Source: Candidatus Nitrosocosmicus franklandus
GTDB taxonomy: Archaea > Thermoproteota > Nitrososphaeria > Nitrososphaerales > Nitrososphaeraceae
Assembly (NCBI RefSeq): GCF_900696045.1
Contig: NZ_LR216287.1
Span: forward strand, 682,001-746,000
DNA: 64,000 bases
Reading direction: 5' to 3'
The translations under genes and the position numbers were made by a program. Position 1 is the stretch's first letter; every line of letters starts with the position of its first letter. Positions 7,414-16,321 of this stretch are shown here, one piece after another. Under the pieces are notes generated by a model. It had not been told where the DNA came from. It saw only the letters and a list, made by a program, of their open reading frames with translations, and did no database searches.

Positions 7414-8415
7414 ATGCCTTGCGTAGTAACTGTCGGTGGGTTTTATGGTGATGAGGGGAAGGGGAAGATAGTAGCTTACCTTTCAGTAAAAGATAATTTA
7501 GATCTTGCAGCTAGGGGAGGAGCCGGCCCCAATGCAGGTCACACATTCATACATCAGGGAAAAGAATATAAAGTCAGAATGCTCCCTAGTGCAGTACTTA
7601 ATAGCAATACAAGACTCTTGATAGGAGCAGGAGTCCTAGTAGAGCCTACAATTCTACAAAATGAAATCCAAACTTTTAATTCGACTGACCGTACTTTTGT
7701 TGATTTTCAATGTGGAATAATCGAAAAATCTCATCAGGACAGAGACAAGAACAATGATCATCTCAAAAAGACAATAGGCACCACAGGAAGTGGAACGGGC
7801 CCTGCCAATGCAGATAGAGCCCTGCGAAATATTAAACTTGCAAAGGATATACCCGAAATAGCATTGTATCTGGAAGACGTGAGTAATTCGATTAACCGTT
7901 CTATCGATAATAACGAAAAGGTCTTAATCGAGGGAACCCAAGGAACCTTTTTGTCACTTTTTCATGGAACCTATCCTTTTGTAACTTCAAAGGACGTTAC
8001 TGCTTCAGCTATATGTTCGGATGTTGGAGTGGGTCCGAAGAAGGTAGACGATGTCCTTGTAGTATTCAAATCATATGTTACTAGGGTAGGTGAAGGTCCA
8101 CTGAATTGTGAGATTACTTTAGAACAAGCACGTGAGAAAAATTGGTTGGAATTTGGAAGTGTTACAGGTAGACAAAGAAGAGCAGCTCCATTTGATTTTG
8201 ATCTTGCAAAGAAAGCTATTCAAATCAATAGTGCTACTCAAATAGCACTGACAAAACTGGATGTACTCTATCCCAAGGCAAAGGGGAAGAGAGAATTTTC
8301 AAGCTTACCAGACGAAGCAAAGAGCTTTATATCGAATATCGAATCTGAAACTGGTTTGCCTGTGACTATCATAGGTACCGGAGCAGAAATAATGGATACT
8401 ATTGATAGAAGATAG
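7414..8415 (+). CDS. purA: Adenylosuccinate synthetase
   Basis: The enzyme joins IMP and aspartate using GTP, the first committed step to AMP. The 333-residue length matches the short archaeal form; bacterial PurA is about 430. Visible motifs are the GTP loop GGFYGDEGKGK (residues 8-18), ARGGAGPNAGHT (33-44), GTTGSGTGPANADRALR (about 122-138), EGTQGTFLSLFHGTYPFVTS, the VGEGP strand, and TGRQRRAAPFD in the IMP/GTP region. The catalytic Asp and His of the two loops are present. It stands alone under its own promoter; guaB, the other IMP branch enzyme, converges 467 bases downstream. Confidence 0.95.
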   Translation: MPCVVTVGGFYGDEGKGKIVAYLSVKDNLDLAARGGAGPNAGHTFIHQGKEYKVRMLPSAVLNSNTRLLIGAGVLVEPTILQNEIQTFNSTDRTFVDFQCGIIEKSHQDRDKNNDHLKKTIGTTGSGTGPANADRALRNIKLAKDIPEIALYLEDVSNSINRSIDNNEKVLIEGTQGTFLSLFHGTYPFVTSKDVTASAICSDVGVGPKKVDDVLVVFKSYVTRVGEGPLNCEITLEQAREKNWLEFGSVTGRQRRAAPFDFDLAKKAIQINSATQIALTKLDVLYPKAKGKREFSSLPDEAKSFISNIESETGLPVTIIGTGAEIMDTIDRR

Positions 8416-8882
8416 GCAGTAGCAAAAAACTTTATTCTTTATCGTTTTGTAGATTCCACTTTTAATGACAACATAGCGTACTTTTTGTTAACTAAATGTT
8501 CTTGATTTAACCATCATTATTTTCAACTAGCAATATTTTCTTGGAATTTAGTGGAATCGTTTTATTATCTAGTCTTTTAAACAATACCGCATGAAATGAA
8601 AATAAAATTGGCAAAGAGAAGTAGATCATCTAAACAAAAAATACAACACGCCGATAATAATTTCTTTTACCTTACCATTCCTCAGAATAGAAATCTTTTA
8701 GGAGCCTTGCATATGGTGGTTTTATCCACAAAAGACATGACATGCAGTAGCAACGATGTCATCCAAAGAAATACATAGAATTCGCCCGGCCTCTATTTTG
8801 AGCTATCAACTTTCATGCTGTCCTAAGAAATCTGTTCAAGAATATATTACTTGTAGGGGTTGTAACATATAACAAAAATATT
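8416..8882. other. Intergenic gap between convergent purA and guaB
   Basis: AT-rich DNA between two convergent genes. The only open frame over 50 codons (8596-8778) has an unlikely composition and no recognisable motif. No RNA gene or repeat was seen. Confidence 0.5.
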
Positions 8883-10340
8883 CTATATCACATCCACATC
8901 GTGAGGATGGCTTTCTTTATACCCTGCGAGTGTAATCTTAATGAATTCAGCATTTTCTTGCATTTCGGGTATGGTGTTAGCACCACAGTAACTCAAACCA
9001 GATCTTACCCCTCCTACTAACTGCCTTATTATCTCAATCACGCTGCCTTTATATGGTACCATAGCCTCGACTCCCTCTGCAACATAATCATCTAAATCAT
9101 CATCGGCCGGACTAGATTCAGGGTTTTCGCGATATCTTCTTCCTAGTGCAGCATAGAAAGATGCCATTCCTCTATACATTTTGTACTTTTTACCGTTCTT
9201 CACAAGGGTCTTGCCAGGGCTTTCATCAGTGCCTCCAAAGAGACTACCTATCATAACTGTAGATGACCCAGCAGCTAAAGCTTTAGTTATATCGCCAGAC
9301 GTACGCGTTCCTCCATCAGAGATAACTGGGATATCATACTTTCTTGCTATCTTAACGCTATCTATTATCGCAGTAAGTTGAGGAACTCCAGAACCGGTAA
9401 CAACTCTTGTAATACATATCGAACCAGAACCTACACCCACTTTGACTGCATCTACTCCCGCTTTAATTAGATCTTCTGTTCCCTTACATGTAGCTACATT
9501 TCCAGCTATGAGTTCACATGTTGGAAATACCTTTTTTATCATCTTAACAGTGTTGATGGCATTGTCACTATGGCCATGTGCAATATCTACAACAATTACA
9601 TCTGCTCCATTATTTAGCAGAGCCTCAGTTCGTTCAAGATAATCTCCTTTTACTCCAACCGCTGCTCCTACAAGTAATCGACCCTTTTTATCCTTAGAAG
9701 CATTAGGAAATTCCTCCATTTTCAGGATATCCTTTCCTGTAATCAATCCATGGATTTCGCCTTTTTCATTTACAACAGGCAGTTTTTCGATCTTGTTTTT
9801 ATGAAGAATTTCTTTCGCCTGCTCTATTGTTGTACCTACTTTTGCAGAAATCACATCTCTAGTCATTAAATCTGAGACTAGAGTATCTAGATTGCGTTCA
9901 AAGACTGTATCTCGTCGTGTAAGGATACCACATAGCTTGTTTTCCTTATCTCTCACAAGGAGTCCTGAGATACCATTTTCCAACATTAAAGAATTGGCTT
10001 CGCGTATATTACTATCAGGACTTATAGTATGAGGTTGTTCAATAACTACAGACTCGCTTCTCTTAACTTTAAGGACTTGTTCCACTTGTTCGTTTATGGT
10101 CATAAACCTATGAATAATTCCTATCCCGCCTTCCCTCGCTAGTGCAATAGCCATTCGAGATTCGGTTACCGAATCCATATTCGCGCTTATAATAGGGATG
10201 TTCAAATTTACATTTGAAGATAATCGGGTTTTTAACTTAGTTTGAGCACGTGACACGATAGGGGATTTTTTAGGAACCAAGAGAACATCATCAAAGGTAA
10301 GGCCTTCTTTGAAGTACAATATTACCTTTATCCATAACAT
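8883..10340 (-). CDS. guaB: IMP dehydrogenase
   Basis: The enzyme oxidises IMP to XMP with NAD, the committed step to GMP. The 485-residue length is normal. A catalytic barrel ([20 protein letters not shown]) is interrupted by two CBS domains at about residues 99-210 ([36 protein letters not shown]). The active-site loop [15 protein letters not shown] carries the catalytic Cys at about 309, followed by [20 protein letters not shown]. The flap ([11 protein letters not shown]) and the C-terminal region [12 protein letters not shown] are intact. ATG 10340 adds about eight residues before KEGLTFDD; a slightly later start cannot be excluded. Confidence 0.95.
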   Translation of the reverse strand: MLWIKVILYFKEGLTFDDVLLVPKKSPIVSRAQTKLKTRLSSNVNLNIPIISANMDSVTESRMAIALAREGGIGIIHRFMTINEQVEQVLKVKRSESVVIEQPHTISPDSNIREANSLMLENGISGLLVRDKENKLCGILTRRDTVFERNLDTLVSDLMTRDVISAKVGTTIEQAKEILHKNKIEKLPVVNEKGEIHGLITGKDILKMEEFPNASKDKKGRLLVGAAVGVKGDYLERTEALLNNGADVIVVDIAHGHSDNAINTVKMIKKVFPTCELIAGNVATCKGTEDLIKAGVDAVKVGVGSGSICITRVVTGSGVPQLTAIIDSVKIARKYDIPVISDGGTRTSGDITKALAAGSSTVMIGSLFGGTDESPGKTLVKNGKKYKMYRGMASFYAALGRRYRENPESSPADDDLDDYVAEGVEAMVPYKGSVIEIIRQLVGGVRSGLSYCGANTIPEMQENAEFIKITLAGYKESHPHDVDVI

Positions 10341-10515
10341 GTTCTAGGATTATAAGCGTTTTCATTTGTGTATTTTACGACATCATCATCAAGTCATGAA
10401 ATCAAAAGAATATGGATTTCAATCCTGTGATTAGGCATCACAGAAAAAGTGTTTCTACACGACTTTCCTTTAATAAAAATAGGGATGAGAATGTTGTTCT
10501 TATCTATTGTGTTTG

Positions 10516-11604
10516 TTAGGGTGTAGGCGAGGTAGTGGAAGGCGTAGAGGATTGGCTCGAAGAGTTTGTAGAGCTATTAGAAGTAGCAGAAGCAGAATTA
10601 GCTGATTGTGAATTTGATTCAACACCTAACGGAATTTCAACGAAAGGAATTGCCCCTAAATTATTGGCTCCACCAGCACCGCCGCCGCCACCGCCGCCGG
10701 TAACAAGTGGTAGCTTTCCATCCCACTTTTGTGCATGTAGCCATTTAAGATATTCAGTACTATTTCTGAGCTGAGCATCAATAATTTTGACTGCTTCTGA
10801 TTCACCCTGAGCCCTGAGTATGTTAGCCTGTCTCTGACCTTCTGCTGAAGCAATATTGGCCTTTTGTTCTCCCAACGCTCGTGCTTCTGTTTGTTGTGCC
10901 TCTATCTGAATCCTTCTCAGTTCATTCTGTGCTTGGAGTGCCCGTTGTTCGGCTTGAACCTTAGCTTCTACTGCCTGAACGAACTGATCTGAAAACTGAA
11001 AGTCAGTTATAGAAATAGTATCTGTCAAGATATTGTAAGGTGTCAACCTAGCCTCGATTTGTTCTTGAATTTCAGATTTTACCTGATCCCTTTTAGTAAT
11101 CAATTCTTCGGCATTATATCTAGCGGTCACCTGTTTTACGGATTCCTGAATCGTAGGAACTATCACCCTGTTAGAATAATCAAGACCAATTTCTTTGTAT
11201 AATATTGGTACAGTATCAGGATTTAGACGATAATTTAACGCTACCTCAGTCGCGACATTCTGAAGGTCTTTTGAGGCAGACGTAGTACTCTCCACTATTT
11301 TTTGGGTTCTAACCTCTACAGGTACGATCGAGTCTCTAAAAGGTAATACAAAATGTAACCCCTCGCTTAAGGATACAGAGGTATCTACTGCTCCAAATTT
11401 GAGCAATACGCCCCTGTTACCGGCCTCCACGATCTTTAAACTTGAGGTCAAGACAACAAAAATTATTATAATAGCAATTATTGCAGGTATAGCGATTTTT
11501 AACGGACTAGAAAAACCAAATCCACCTCCACCACCGACATCTTCCAATGGTTCTCCATCTGGAGTAATCCTCCTATTTCGTTTAGATTTAAAAAAATCTA
11601 CCAT
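10516..11604 (-). CDS. Prohibitin-like SPFH/Band 7 membrane protein
   Basis: A 362-residue protein. A Gly-rich cytoplasmic start (VGGGGGFGF) is followed by one membrane helix (IAIPAIIAIIIIFVVLTSSL). Then comes the SPFH domain: VEAGNRGVLLKFGAV, GLHFVLPFRDSIVPVEVRTQ, and IVPTIQESVKQVTARYNAEE. A long Ala/Gln/Glu coiled coil (about 215-275) leads to LKWLHAQKWDGKLP, a prohibitin-type ending. After a Gly run (about 300-310) the tail is Ser/Thr/Asn-rich and probably disordered. SPFH proteins form large membrane rings that organise proteases or lipid domains. No NfeD or protease partner is adjacent. Confidence 0.88.
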   Translation of the reverse strand: MVDFFKSKRNRRITPDGEPLEDVGGGGGFGFSSPLKIAIPAIIAIIIIFVVLTSSLKIVEAGNRGVLLKFGAVDTSVSLSEGLHFVLPFRDSIVPVEVRTQKIVESTTSASKDLQNVATEVALNYRLNPDTVPILYKEIGLDYSNRVIVPTIQESVKQVTARYNAEELITKRDQVKSEIQEQIEARLTPYNILTDTISITDFQFSDQFVQAVEAKVQAEQRALQAQNELRRIQIEAQQTEARALGEQKANIASAEGQRQANILRAQGESEAVKIIDAQLRNSTEYLKWLHAQKWDGKLPLVTGGGGGGGAGGANNLGAIPFVEIPLGVESNSQSANSASATSNSSTNSSSQSSTPSTTSPTP

Positions 11605-11662
11605 GTTTATATTAAATTATGACTATACGTGATTTAAATATTTACAAATAACTGTTGTGTTT

Positions 11663-12010
11663 TTAAAATCTCCCAAACCTTTCGACAAATTCCTCTGAAA
11701 AATTTGCAGTATCAGATAATTCGGACTCGTGTTTCAAATTTTTCTCCTTAATCCATATGATATTGCCATCCAGATCTATGATGATTCCTTTTGATCTCTC
11801 CAAGTATCTCAAAATGGCATTAATCTTGTCAAGAGATAGAGCAGGACTCAATAGGCGTTTAAGATCTCTCAGTTTGGGAAATGGTTTCACATCTTTGATT
11901 TTATCGATAAAATATTCTACATCTGACTCGGTAAATTCATTTAACGCATGTAGTTTCCTTTTTTTATTGATTTTTTTCTTTTTAATACCAAAAATAATAC
12001 TAGAATACAA
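11663..12010 (-). CDS. Hypothetical protein, possible winged helix, 115 aa
   Basis: I do not recognise this protein. After a Lys-rich start (FGIKKKKINKKRK) it has two short helical segments (TESDVEYFIDKIKDVKPF; LRDLKRLLSPALSLDKINAILRYLERS) and a strand pair (GIIIDLDGNIIWIKE). This is the order expected of a small winged-helix DNA-binding domain. The region around 11980-12000 is A/T-run rich, so an internal start nearer LHALNEF is possible. It lies upstream of and on the same strand as the SPFH gene, 58 bases away. Confidence 0.55.
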   Translation of the reverse strand: MYSSIIFGIKKKKINKKRKLHALNEFTESDVEYFIDKIKDVKPFPKLRDLKRLLSPALSLDKINAILRYLERSKGIIIDLDGNIIWIKEKNLKHESELSDTANFSEEFVERFGRF

Positions 12011-12090
12011 CTATTTAACATTAATGACAAATTGGTTTTCGAAACTAAGGCAAATTGTTATAGTATTAGTAAGTAATTATAAACAAAGGA

Positions 12091-12100
12091 TTATTTATTA
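12091..12100 (+). promoter_or_regulatory. TATA-like element before the MntR-type gene
   Basis: TTATTTATTA lies 22-31 bases before TTG 12122. It would place the transcript start near 12118-12122, which either makes the TTG the true start or leaves a leader of about 120 bases before ATG 12242. Confidence 0.35.
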
Positions 12101-12121
12101 ACGGTCATAAATTGACATTGT

Positions 12122-12622
12122 TTGCCCTTAGATGTAGAAGATTACAAGTGCAAAAGGAAAAAAAACTATTTTGAAAATCGTCTAGACTTTATTCGTAATG
12201 CTCATAACGAAAAGAAAGGAGACGAAATTAGAACTGACAGAATGGAAGACTATTTGGAGGTAATCTATGAATTAATCCAGCAAAAGGGCTACGCAACTAC
12301 AGCGGATATATCTGACTACCTTAACGTAAGTTCTCCTAGTGTAACCAAAATGGTTAAAAAGTTAAGTGAAAATCGTTATTTGATTTATGAAAAGTATAGA
12401 GGATTGCAGCTAACTGCGGACGGAATTAATATTGCGAAAAACATACAGCAAAAGCACAGTTTATTCGCAGAATTTCTGAAGATGATAGGAGTCGAGGATA
12501 AAATAGCTCACCAAGATGCTGAAGGCATAGAACACCATCTTCATCCTCAAACAATAAAAAAGTTAGAGAGGTTAATAATTATTTTAAAGACAATCAATCA
12601 AAATGTCATCAAGGACTTGTAA
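12122..12622 (+). CDS. MntR/DtxR-family metal-dependent regulator
   Basis: From ATG 12242 the protein reads MEDYLEVIYELIQQKGYATT, very close to Bacillus MntR. It continues with the winged helix (DISDYLNVSSPSVTKMVKKL), LIYEKYRGLQLTADG, and the dimer/metal region KHSLFAEFL plus QDAEGIEHHL. All residues matching the MntR manganese ligands (Asp and Glu in MEDYLE, His of KHSLF, Glu/Glu/His of EGIEHH) are kept. There is no SH3-like third domain, as in MntR. If translation begins at TTG 12122, a basic 40-residue extension is added. The likely role is repression of Mn or Fe uptake when metal is plentiful. Confidence 0.88.
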   Translation: MPLDVEDYKCKRKKNYFENRLDFIRNAHNEKKGDEIRTDRMEDYLEVIYELIQQKGYATTADISDYLNVSSPSVTKMVKKLSENRYLIYEKYRGLQLTADGINIAKNIQQKHSLFAEFLKMIGVEDKIAHQDAEGIEHHLHPQTIKKLERLIIILKTINQNVIKDL

Positions 12623-12656
12623 GCGCGTATACTCTGCTTAATCTAAAACCTAAAAA

Positions 12657-12944
12657 TTATGGAAAGGGTAGATTTACATCTATCTTTAGATATGAAATAT
12701 CAACTATACCCTTACTATACGAATCTGATAGTCCATTGAGATTCGCTAGATTTTGTAGGTTGCATAAATTCAAAAAGTCACATTTGTATGCGTTTGTTTG
12801 ATTTACGTAATATTGATTTGAAGGAAGATTTTCAAATATGGATTGTGATTGGACGTATGGAAAAATATAATTGGAGTCATGTCCTGGTATATTTATTAAC
12901 ATCAATATTATACCGCTTAGAGCAAAGATCAGGTAATGACTCAT
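12657..12944 (-). CDS. Small secreted protein, 95 aa
   Basis: It has a clear signal peptide (MSHYLIFALSGIILMLINI) followed by a short Asn/Tyr/Ser-rich extracellular part with two Cys residues (YKCDFLNLCNLQN). I recognise no family. Its reality is supported by the signal peptide and by a 29-base near-palindrome 7-36 bases before the ATG, where an archaeal promoter and operator would be. It converges with the MntR-type gene, 34 bases from its end; regulation by that protein is an inference. Confidence 0.5.
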   Translation of the reverse strand: MSHYLIFALSGIILMLINIPGHDSNYIFPYVQSQSIFENLPSNQYYVNQTNAYKCDFLNLCNLQNLANLNGLSDSYSKGIVDISYLKIDVNLPFP

Positions 12945-12950
12945 TTTGTA

Positions 12951-12980
12951 TTATAACCTAAATTGCCAATTTAGTTATAA
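12951..12980. promoter_or_regulatory. Near-palindromic operator candidate
   Basis: The left arm TTATAA, one extra C, then CTAAATTG faces a right arm CAATTTAG then TTATAA around a central C. That is 14 paired bases on each side with one bulged base. It covers the region 7-36 bases before the start of the 95-residue secreted protein, so a bound regulator would block its promoter. DtxR/MntR-family proteins bind palindromes of about this size, and one is encoded next door. The operator role is inferred. Confidence 0.5.
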
Positions 12981-13533
12981 TTGGATTTCCACTAATAGTG
13001 CTATTAATTTAAACCTAATCGATTTACTAGAAAAATAAACACAAAAATTAGCAAAGAAGTATGAATCAAAAAATCTTCTAGCGACCGCAGTTCATTTTGA
13101 ATTCCCAGATTTTTCGATATATCGGAACATGACCAAAAAACTGACTTTCAAGATTATATCTTGTTGGCCTCATCATCATTATTATTATCGCCGTCGTCTT
13201 GTTCATCTCATTTAGCTTAGCAACATAAAGTGATATAATAAGCGAACCTTGGGTAGTTGTTGTAAGAACGTAATTTCCATTATTTTGAGACACTCATACA
13301 GTTAAAAAAGCTAAAGGAAATAGACTAACAAGATCCCTCGGCAATTAATTTGGGTTGCAAAGCCAAGTGAAATTTCCATATCGTTCAAAGCATAACCTTG
13401 TAGAGTCTATTATTCACCACGATCTAAAATATAGAAAATCAACATGCCCAGCCTTGATCACGTATAACCATTTTATTTCATTCTTTATTATAGATTACAG
13501 ATTTACCAGTTCAAAAAACCTTCAATAGTCCTC
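12981..13533. other. Intergenic gap, AT-rich
   Basis: This holds a 71-codon open frame on the minus strand (13078-13293) that looks non-coding by composition. I see no RNA gene or clear repeat. The right part should hold the promoter of the gene at 13534. Confidence 0.45.
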
Positions 13534-14370
13534 TTGATAGGAAAAATTAAATGTTTGAACAAGAGAATGATTTTAACAGGAGAAAATTTTCACATGACAC
13601 CTATCCCTAATTGGAAACGCTGGATAATATATAATTTGATTGGAGAAGGTGTTCACAATGTTCTTTTTGATGATCAGTTGAAAAAATTGTGTGGGAACAA
13701 TTATGATGAAAACTTTGAAATCGCACTAAATAGTCTTGTCGATAATGGAATACTTCTTAAGCTAGAGACGAACAGACGAAAAAAATACATTGTAAACTAT
13801 GACAAGTTAATAGAGGCAAAAAAGATACTAAATGACAATCGAAACTGGAAATTAAGCAGAGAAATTCAAAAGACAGGATGGAGATCGGATCAAAGGGGAG
13901 AAGGGGGTTCTGATGACATACACCGCTTTTATTCAGAACCAGAAGGATATTCGTTTTGGTTCAATTTAGAAGAAAACCCAAGGAAGAAGAAAAGTATTTA
14001 CAATATTTATAGGAGAAAAACAGATGACCTAGAGTTTGCAGCACAAATTCTAACCCAAAAGCACTCAAAGATATTATATTTGGGATCACTTAGACACAAT
14101 CATTCAGTAATTTCGATTCTTTGGCGTGCATGCGTAGATCTATCAACAGGTACAGATCCCAAAAGAAACAGGAATTTCATCTTGCAGGATTTGCAAGATA
14201 AAGAAAGGAAAGCTTGTGGAAATAATCGTCAAAGAGGAAAAATTGCTTTGGCCATATTTAAGAAACTGGAATTTATAACTGAACAAGGTAGGAAAGGGAA
14301 CTCAACATTGTATACCATTACCGGCAAGTCTCCACCTTTTTCGACACTGGATGATGTAATCAACGTTTGA
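13534..14370 (+). CDS. Hypothetical protein with winged-helix-like start, 278 aa
   Basis: I do not recognise this protein. Near the start, WKRWIIYNLIGEGVHNVLFD, then a helix, then SLVDNGILLKLETNRRKKYIV resembles a winged-helix domain. The centre holds HRFYSEPEGYSFWFNLEENP, and the C-terminal part (KIALAIFKKLEFITEQGRKGNSTLYTI) looks like a second winged helix. It is basic, with no membrane span or Cys cluster. TTG 13534, ATG 13567 and ATG 13594 (MTPIPNW) are all possible starts; the last gives the most compact domain. It is followed on the same strand by two more genes. Confidence 0.65.
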   Translation: MIGKIKCLNKRMILTGENFHMTPIPNWKRWIIYNLIGEGVHNVLFDDQLKKLCGNNYDENFEIALNSLVDNGILLKLETNRRKKYIVNYDKLIEAKKILNDNRNWKLSREIQKTGWRSDQRGEGGSDDIHRFYSEPEGYSFWFNLEENPRKKKSIYNIYRRKTDDLEFAAQILTQKHSKILYLGSLRHNHSVISILWRACVDLSTGTDPKRNRNFILQDLQDKERKACGNNRQRGKIALAIFKKLEFITEQGRKGNSTLYTITGKSPPFSTLDDVINV

Positions 14371-14438
14371 TCTATATAGTCAGAGTGAAAACTGTGTAAA
14401 ACGTAATCCTATTATTAAATGAAAGATAATTTAGAAAC

Positions 14439-14987
14439 ATGGAAATTCTGGAGGAAAAGTCTCTTGCCAAACAAATATTTAAAAAGTATTCAGCAAATCC
14501 CAAAAACTGGAATTTTATAATCTCCACAAACCCAATAAAGGACGGATTTTATGATGCGACCATATTCAGTCCGGAAGATTCTTGGAAACTAAAGATAGAT
14601 TCTATTTATAAACCATCACCAATTATTACAGGTACAAGGCTAGACCTAGATAAGAGGATAGTAGAAAGAGAATTCAATGAAACTTTGATTCCTTTTGGAT
14701 ACAGAAAAATAGATCCTCCGGTTTTTGTGAACATTCTTAAGAGACTGTATGAAGAGCACAATTCCATTGCAAGAAAGAACAGCGATTATCTAAATCAAGA
14801 GCTAGCTTCCCTTTTGAATTCCACCGAACCTACGGTACCAACGCAAGGTACAGAGTATCTCTATGGACCATTCTTGTATACTAACAGAAACCTAAATGGT
14901 AAGAGCAGATATGAAGACATGGTTTCAGAAAAATTGTCACAGAGTATTAAGAAAAAGATCAAAGAGCGATATCCAGGTTATGGATAA
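14439..14987 (+). CDS. Hypothetical protein, 182 aa
   Basis: I do not recognise this protein. It is soluble and mixed alpha/beta (WNFIISTNPIKDGFYDATIF; WKLKIDSIYKPSPIITGTRLD), with a helical second half (VFVNILKRLYEEHNSIARKN) and a basic C-terminus. Its stop is only 5 bases before the TTG of the esterase gene, so the two are almost certainly cotranscribed and may act in one pathway. Confidence 0.7.
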   Translation: MEILEEKSLAKQIFKKYSANPKNWNFIISTNPIKDGFYDATIFSPEDSWKLKIDSIYKPSPIITGTRLDLDKRIVEREFNETLIPFGYRKIDPPVFVNILKRLYEEHNSIARKNSDYLNQELASLLNSTEPTVPTQGTEYLYGPFLYTNRNLNGKSRYEDMVSEKLSQSIKKKIKERYPGYG

Positions 14988-14992
14988 GAAAA

Positions 14993-15982
14993 TTGAATGG
15001 AAAGTTAGAGTACCGATCCTTTGAGAGCAAAGCGTTACAAGGAAATCCACTAGGAGATCCCATAAGAAGAGATATCATAATTTATACAAGTGAAAACTAT
15101 AAGGCTAGCAATTCAGCAGGGTATCCGACCATTTTCTTCCTCCCTGCTTTTGGTAACGATGGCTATTCTGCGGTTAAACACGACCCGTTTTCAATCTCAA
15201 TATACGAAAGGCTTGACAGACTAGTCAAAAGTGGTAAATGCGGGGATATGATATTAACTATTGTAAATTGCTTTAATAGATTAGGTGGAAGTCAATACAT
15301 TAATTCGCAAGCCATTGGAAATTATGAGAACTACATGATAGATGAGATTATTCCTTTTATTGATTCCAACTATAATGTTTCAAAACGAGCGGTCTTGGGC
15401 AAGTCTTCTGGAGGTTATGGTGCGCTTTCATTAGGTATGCGTTATCCCCAGTTATTTAAGGCAATCGCAGCACATTCGTTTGATTCATGTTTTGAATATT
15501 GTTACTTACCTGACTTTCCCGTTGCTATTAAGACGCTGAAAAATTATCAAGATCCACAACATTGGTTAGATGTGTTTTGGAGCAATGAATTTAGTCGAAC
15601 CAAGGATGATTTTATAACGCTTAACATACTGTCCATGGCAGCGCATTACTCTCCCGATACTGAAAACAAAGGATTGAAAATAGAGTTACCATTTGATAGT
15701 GTCTCAGGGAACTTTAGAGACAATGTATGGTCCAGGTGGAAACAATATGATCCTGTTAATTTAGTCCCTAAATATACAGAAAGCTTGAAAAAAATGGATT
15801 CAATATATTTTGATTGTGGTATTTCTGATGAATTTAATTTGCAAATCGGAACAAGAGTAGTCAGCGAAAAGTGTAGGAGCTTGGGTGTTGTACACGAATA
15901 CGAGCAGTATAAAGGGGGACATTTTAATACAAATCATAGATATGACATTTCGCTTAGAAAAATTTATGAGGCACTGGGTTAA
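14993..15982 (+). CDS. Putative esterase (esterase D / PF00756 type)
   Basis: A 329-residue alpha/beta hydrolase. Visible features are the oxyanion-side strand YPTIFFLPAFGNDG, the helix NYENYMIDEIIPFIDSNYNV, and the nucleophile elbow VLGKSSGGYGALSLGMRYP (G-K-S-S-G). The acid lies in YFDCGISDEFNL and the His in YKGGHFNTNHRY. The family includes S-formylglutathione hydrolases, feruloyl esterases and mycolyltransferases; the substrate cannot be told from sequence. There is no signal peptide, so it is probably cytoplasmic. The start is TTG 14993; the ATG at 14997 is out of frame. Confidence 0.82.
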   Translation: MNGKLEYRSFESKALQGNPLGDPIRRDIIIYTSENYKASNSAGYPTIFFLPAFGNDGYSAVKHDPFSISIYERLDRLVKSGKCGDMILTIVNCFNRLGGSQYINSQAIGNYENYMIDEIIPFIDSNYNVSKRAVLGKSSGGYGALSLGMRYPQLFKAIAAHSFDSCFEYCYLPDFPVAIKTLKNYQDPQHWLDVFWSNEFSRTKDDFITLNILSMAAHYSPDTENKGLKIELPFDSVSGNFRDNVWSRWKQYDPVNLVPKYTESLKKMDSIYFDCGISDEFNLQIGTRVVSEKCRSLGVVHEYEQYKGGHFNTNHRYDISLRKIYEALG

Positions 15983-16321
15983 TAAATAATTCAAAATTAA
16001 GCAATATTGCATAAAACCAATCAGGTTTGAGGTACCAAAGAAGTATCTTTAAATCTTTGATTCATCTAAAATACTATATCTGACAAATATAGTAGTGGTT
16101 ACTTAAGACAAGTACATTATTGGTTGGCCAGTAAATCCAATGTGTATGAAAATACCTTATGGGTACTTGATTAAAATTACTTCAATTAATAAAAAATATC
16201 TAACAAAATAATTAGTTGTTGAATTTCTTTTGTGTATTTATAAAAAACATATTTCTGAATACAACCATCCTGTTTGCGATTGGACAATAAGTTCTTTTGA
16301 GAATTTAAAAAAGTCTTAAAA
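15983..16321. other. Intergenic gap between convergent genes
   Basis: AT-rich spacer between the esterase and ilvE ends. No open frame of note, RNA gene or strong hairpin was seen. Confidence 0.5.

Noticed and set aside
8596-8778. 60-codon plus-strand frame between purA and guaB
   Set aside because: Composition is not protein-like, there is no motif, and no promoter-like element was seen; probably chance in AT-rich DNA.
13078-13293. 71-codon minus-strand frame
   Set aside because: Met/Ile/Thr runs without a domain or signal peptide, in a gap with no other coding sign.
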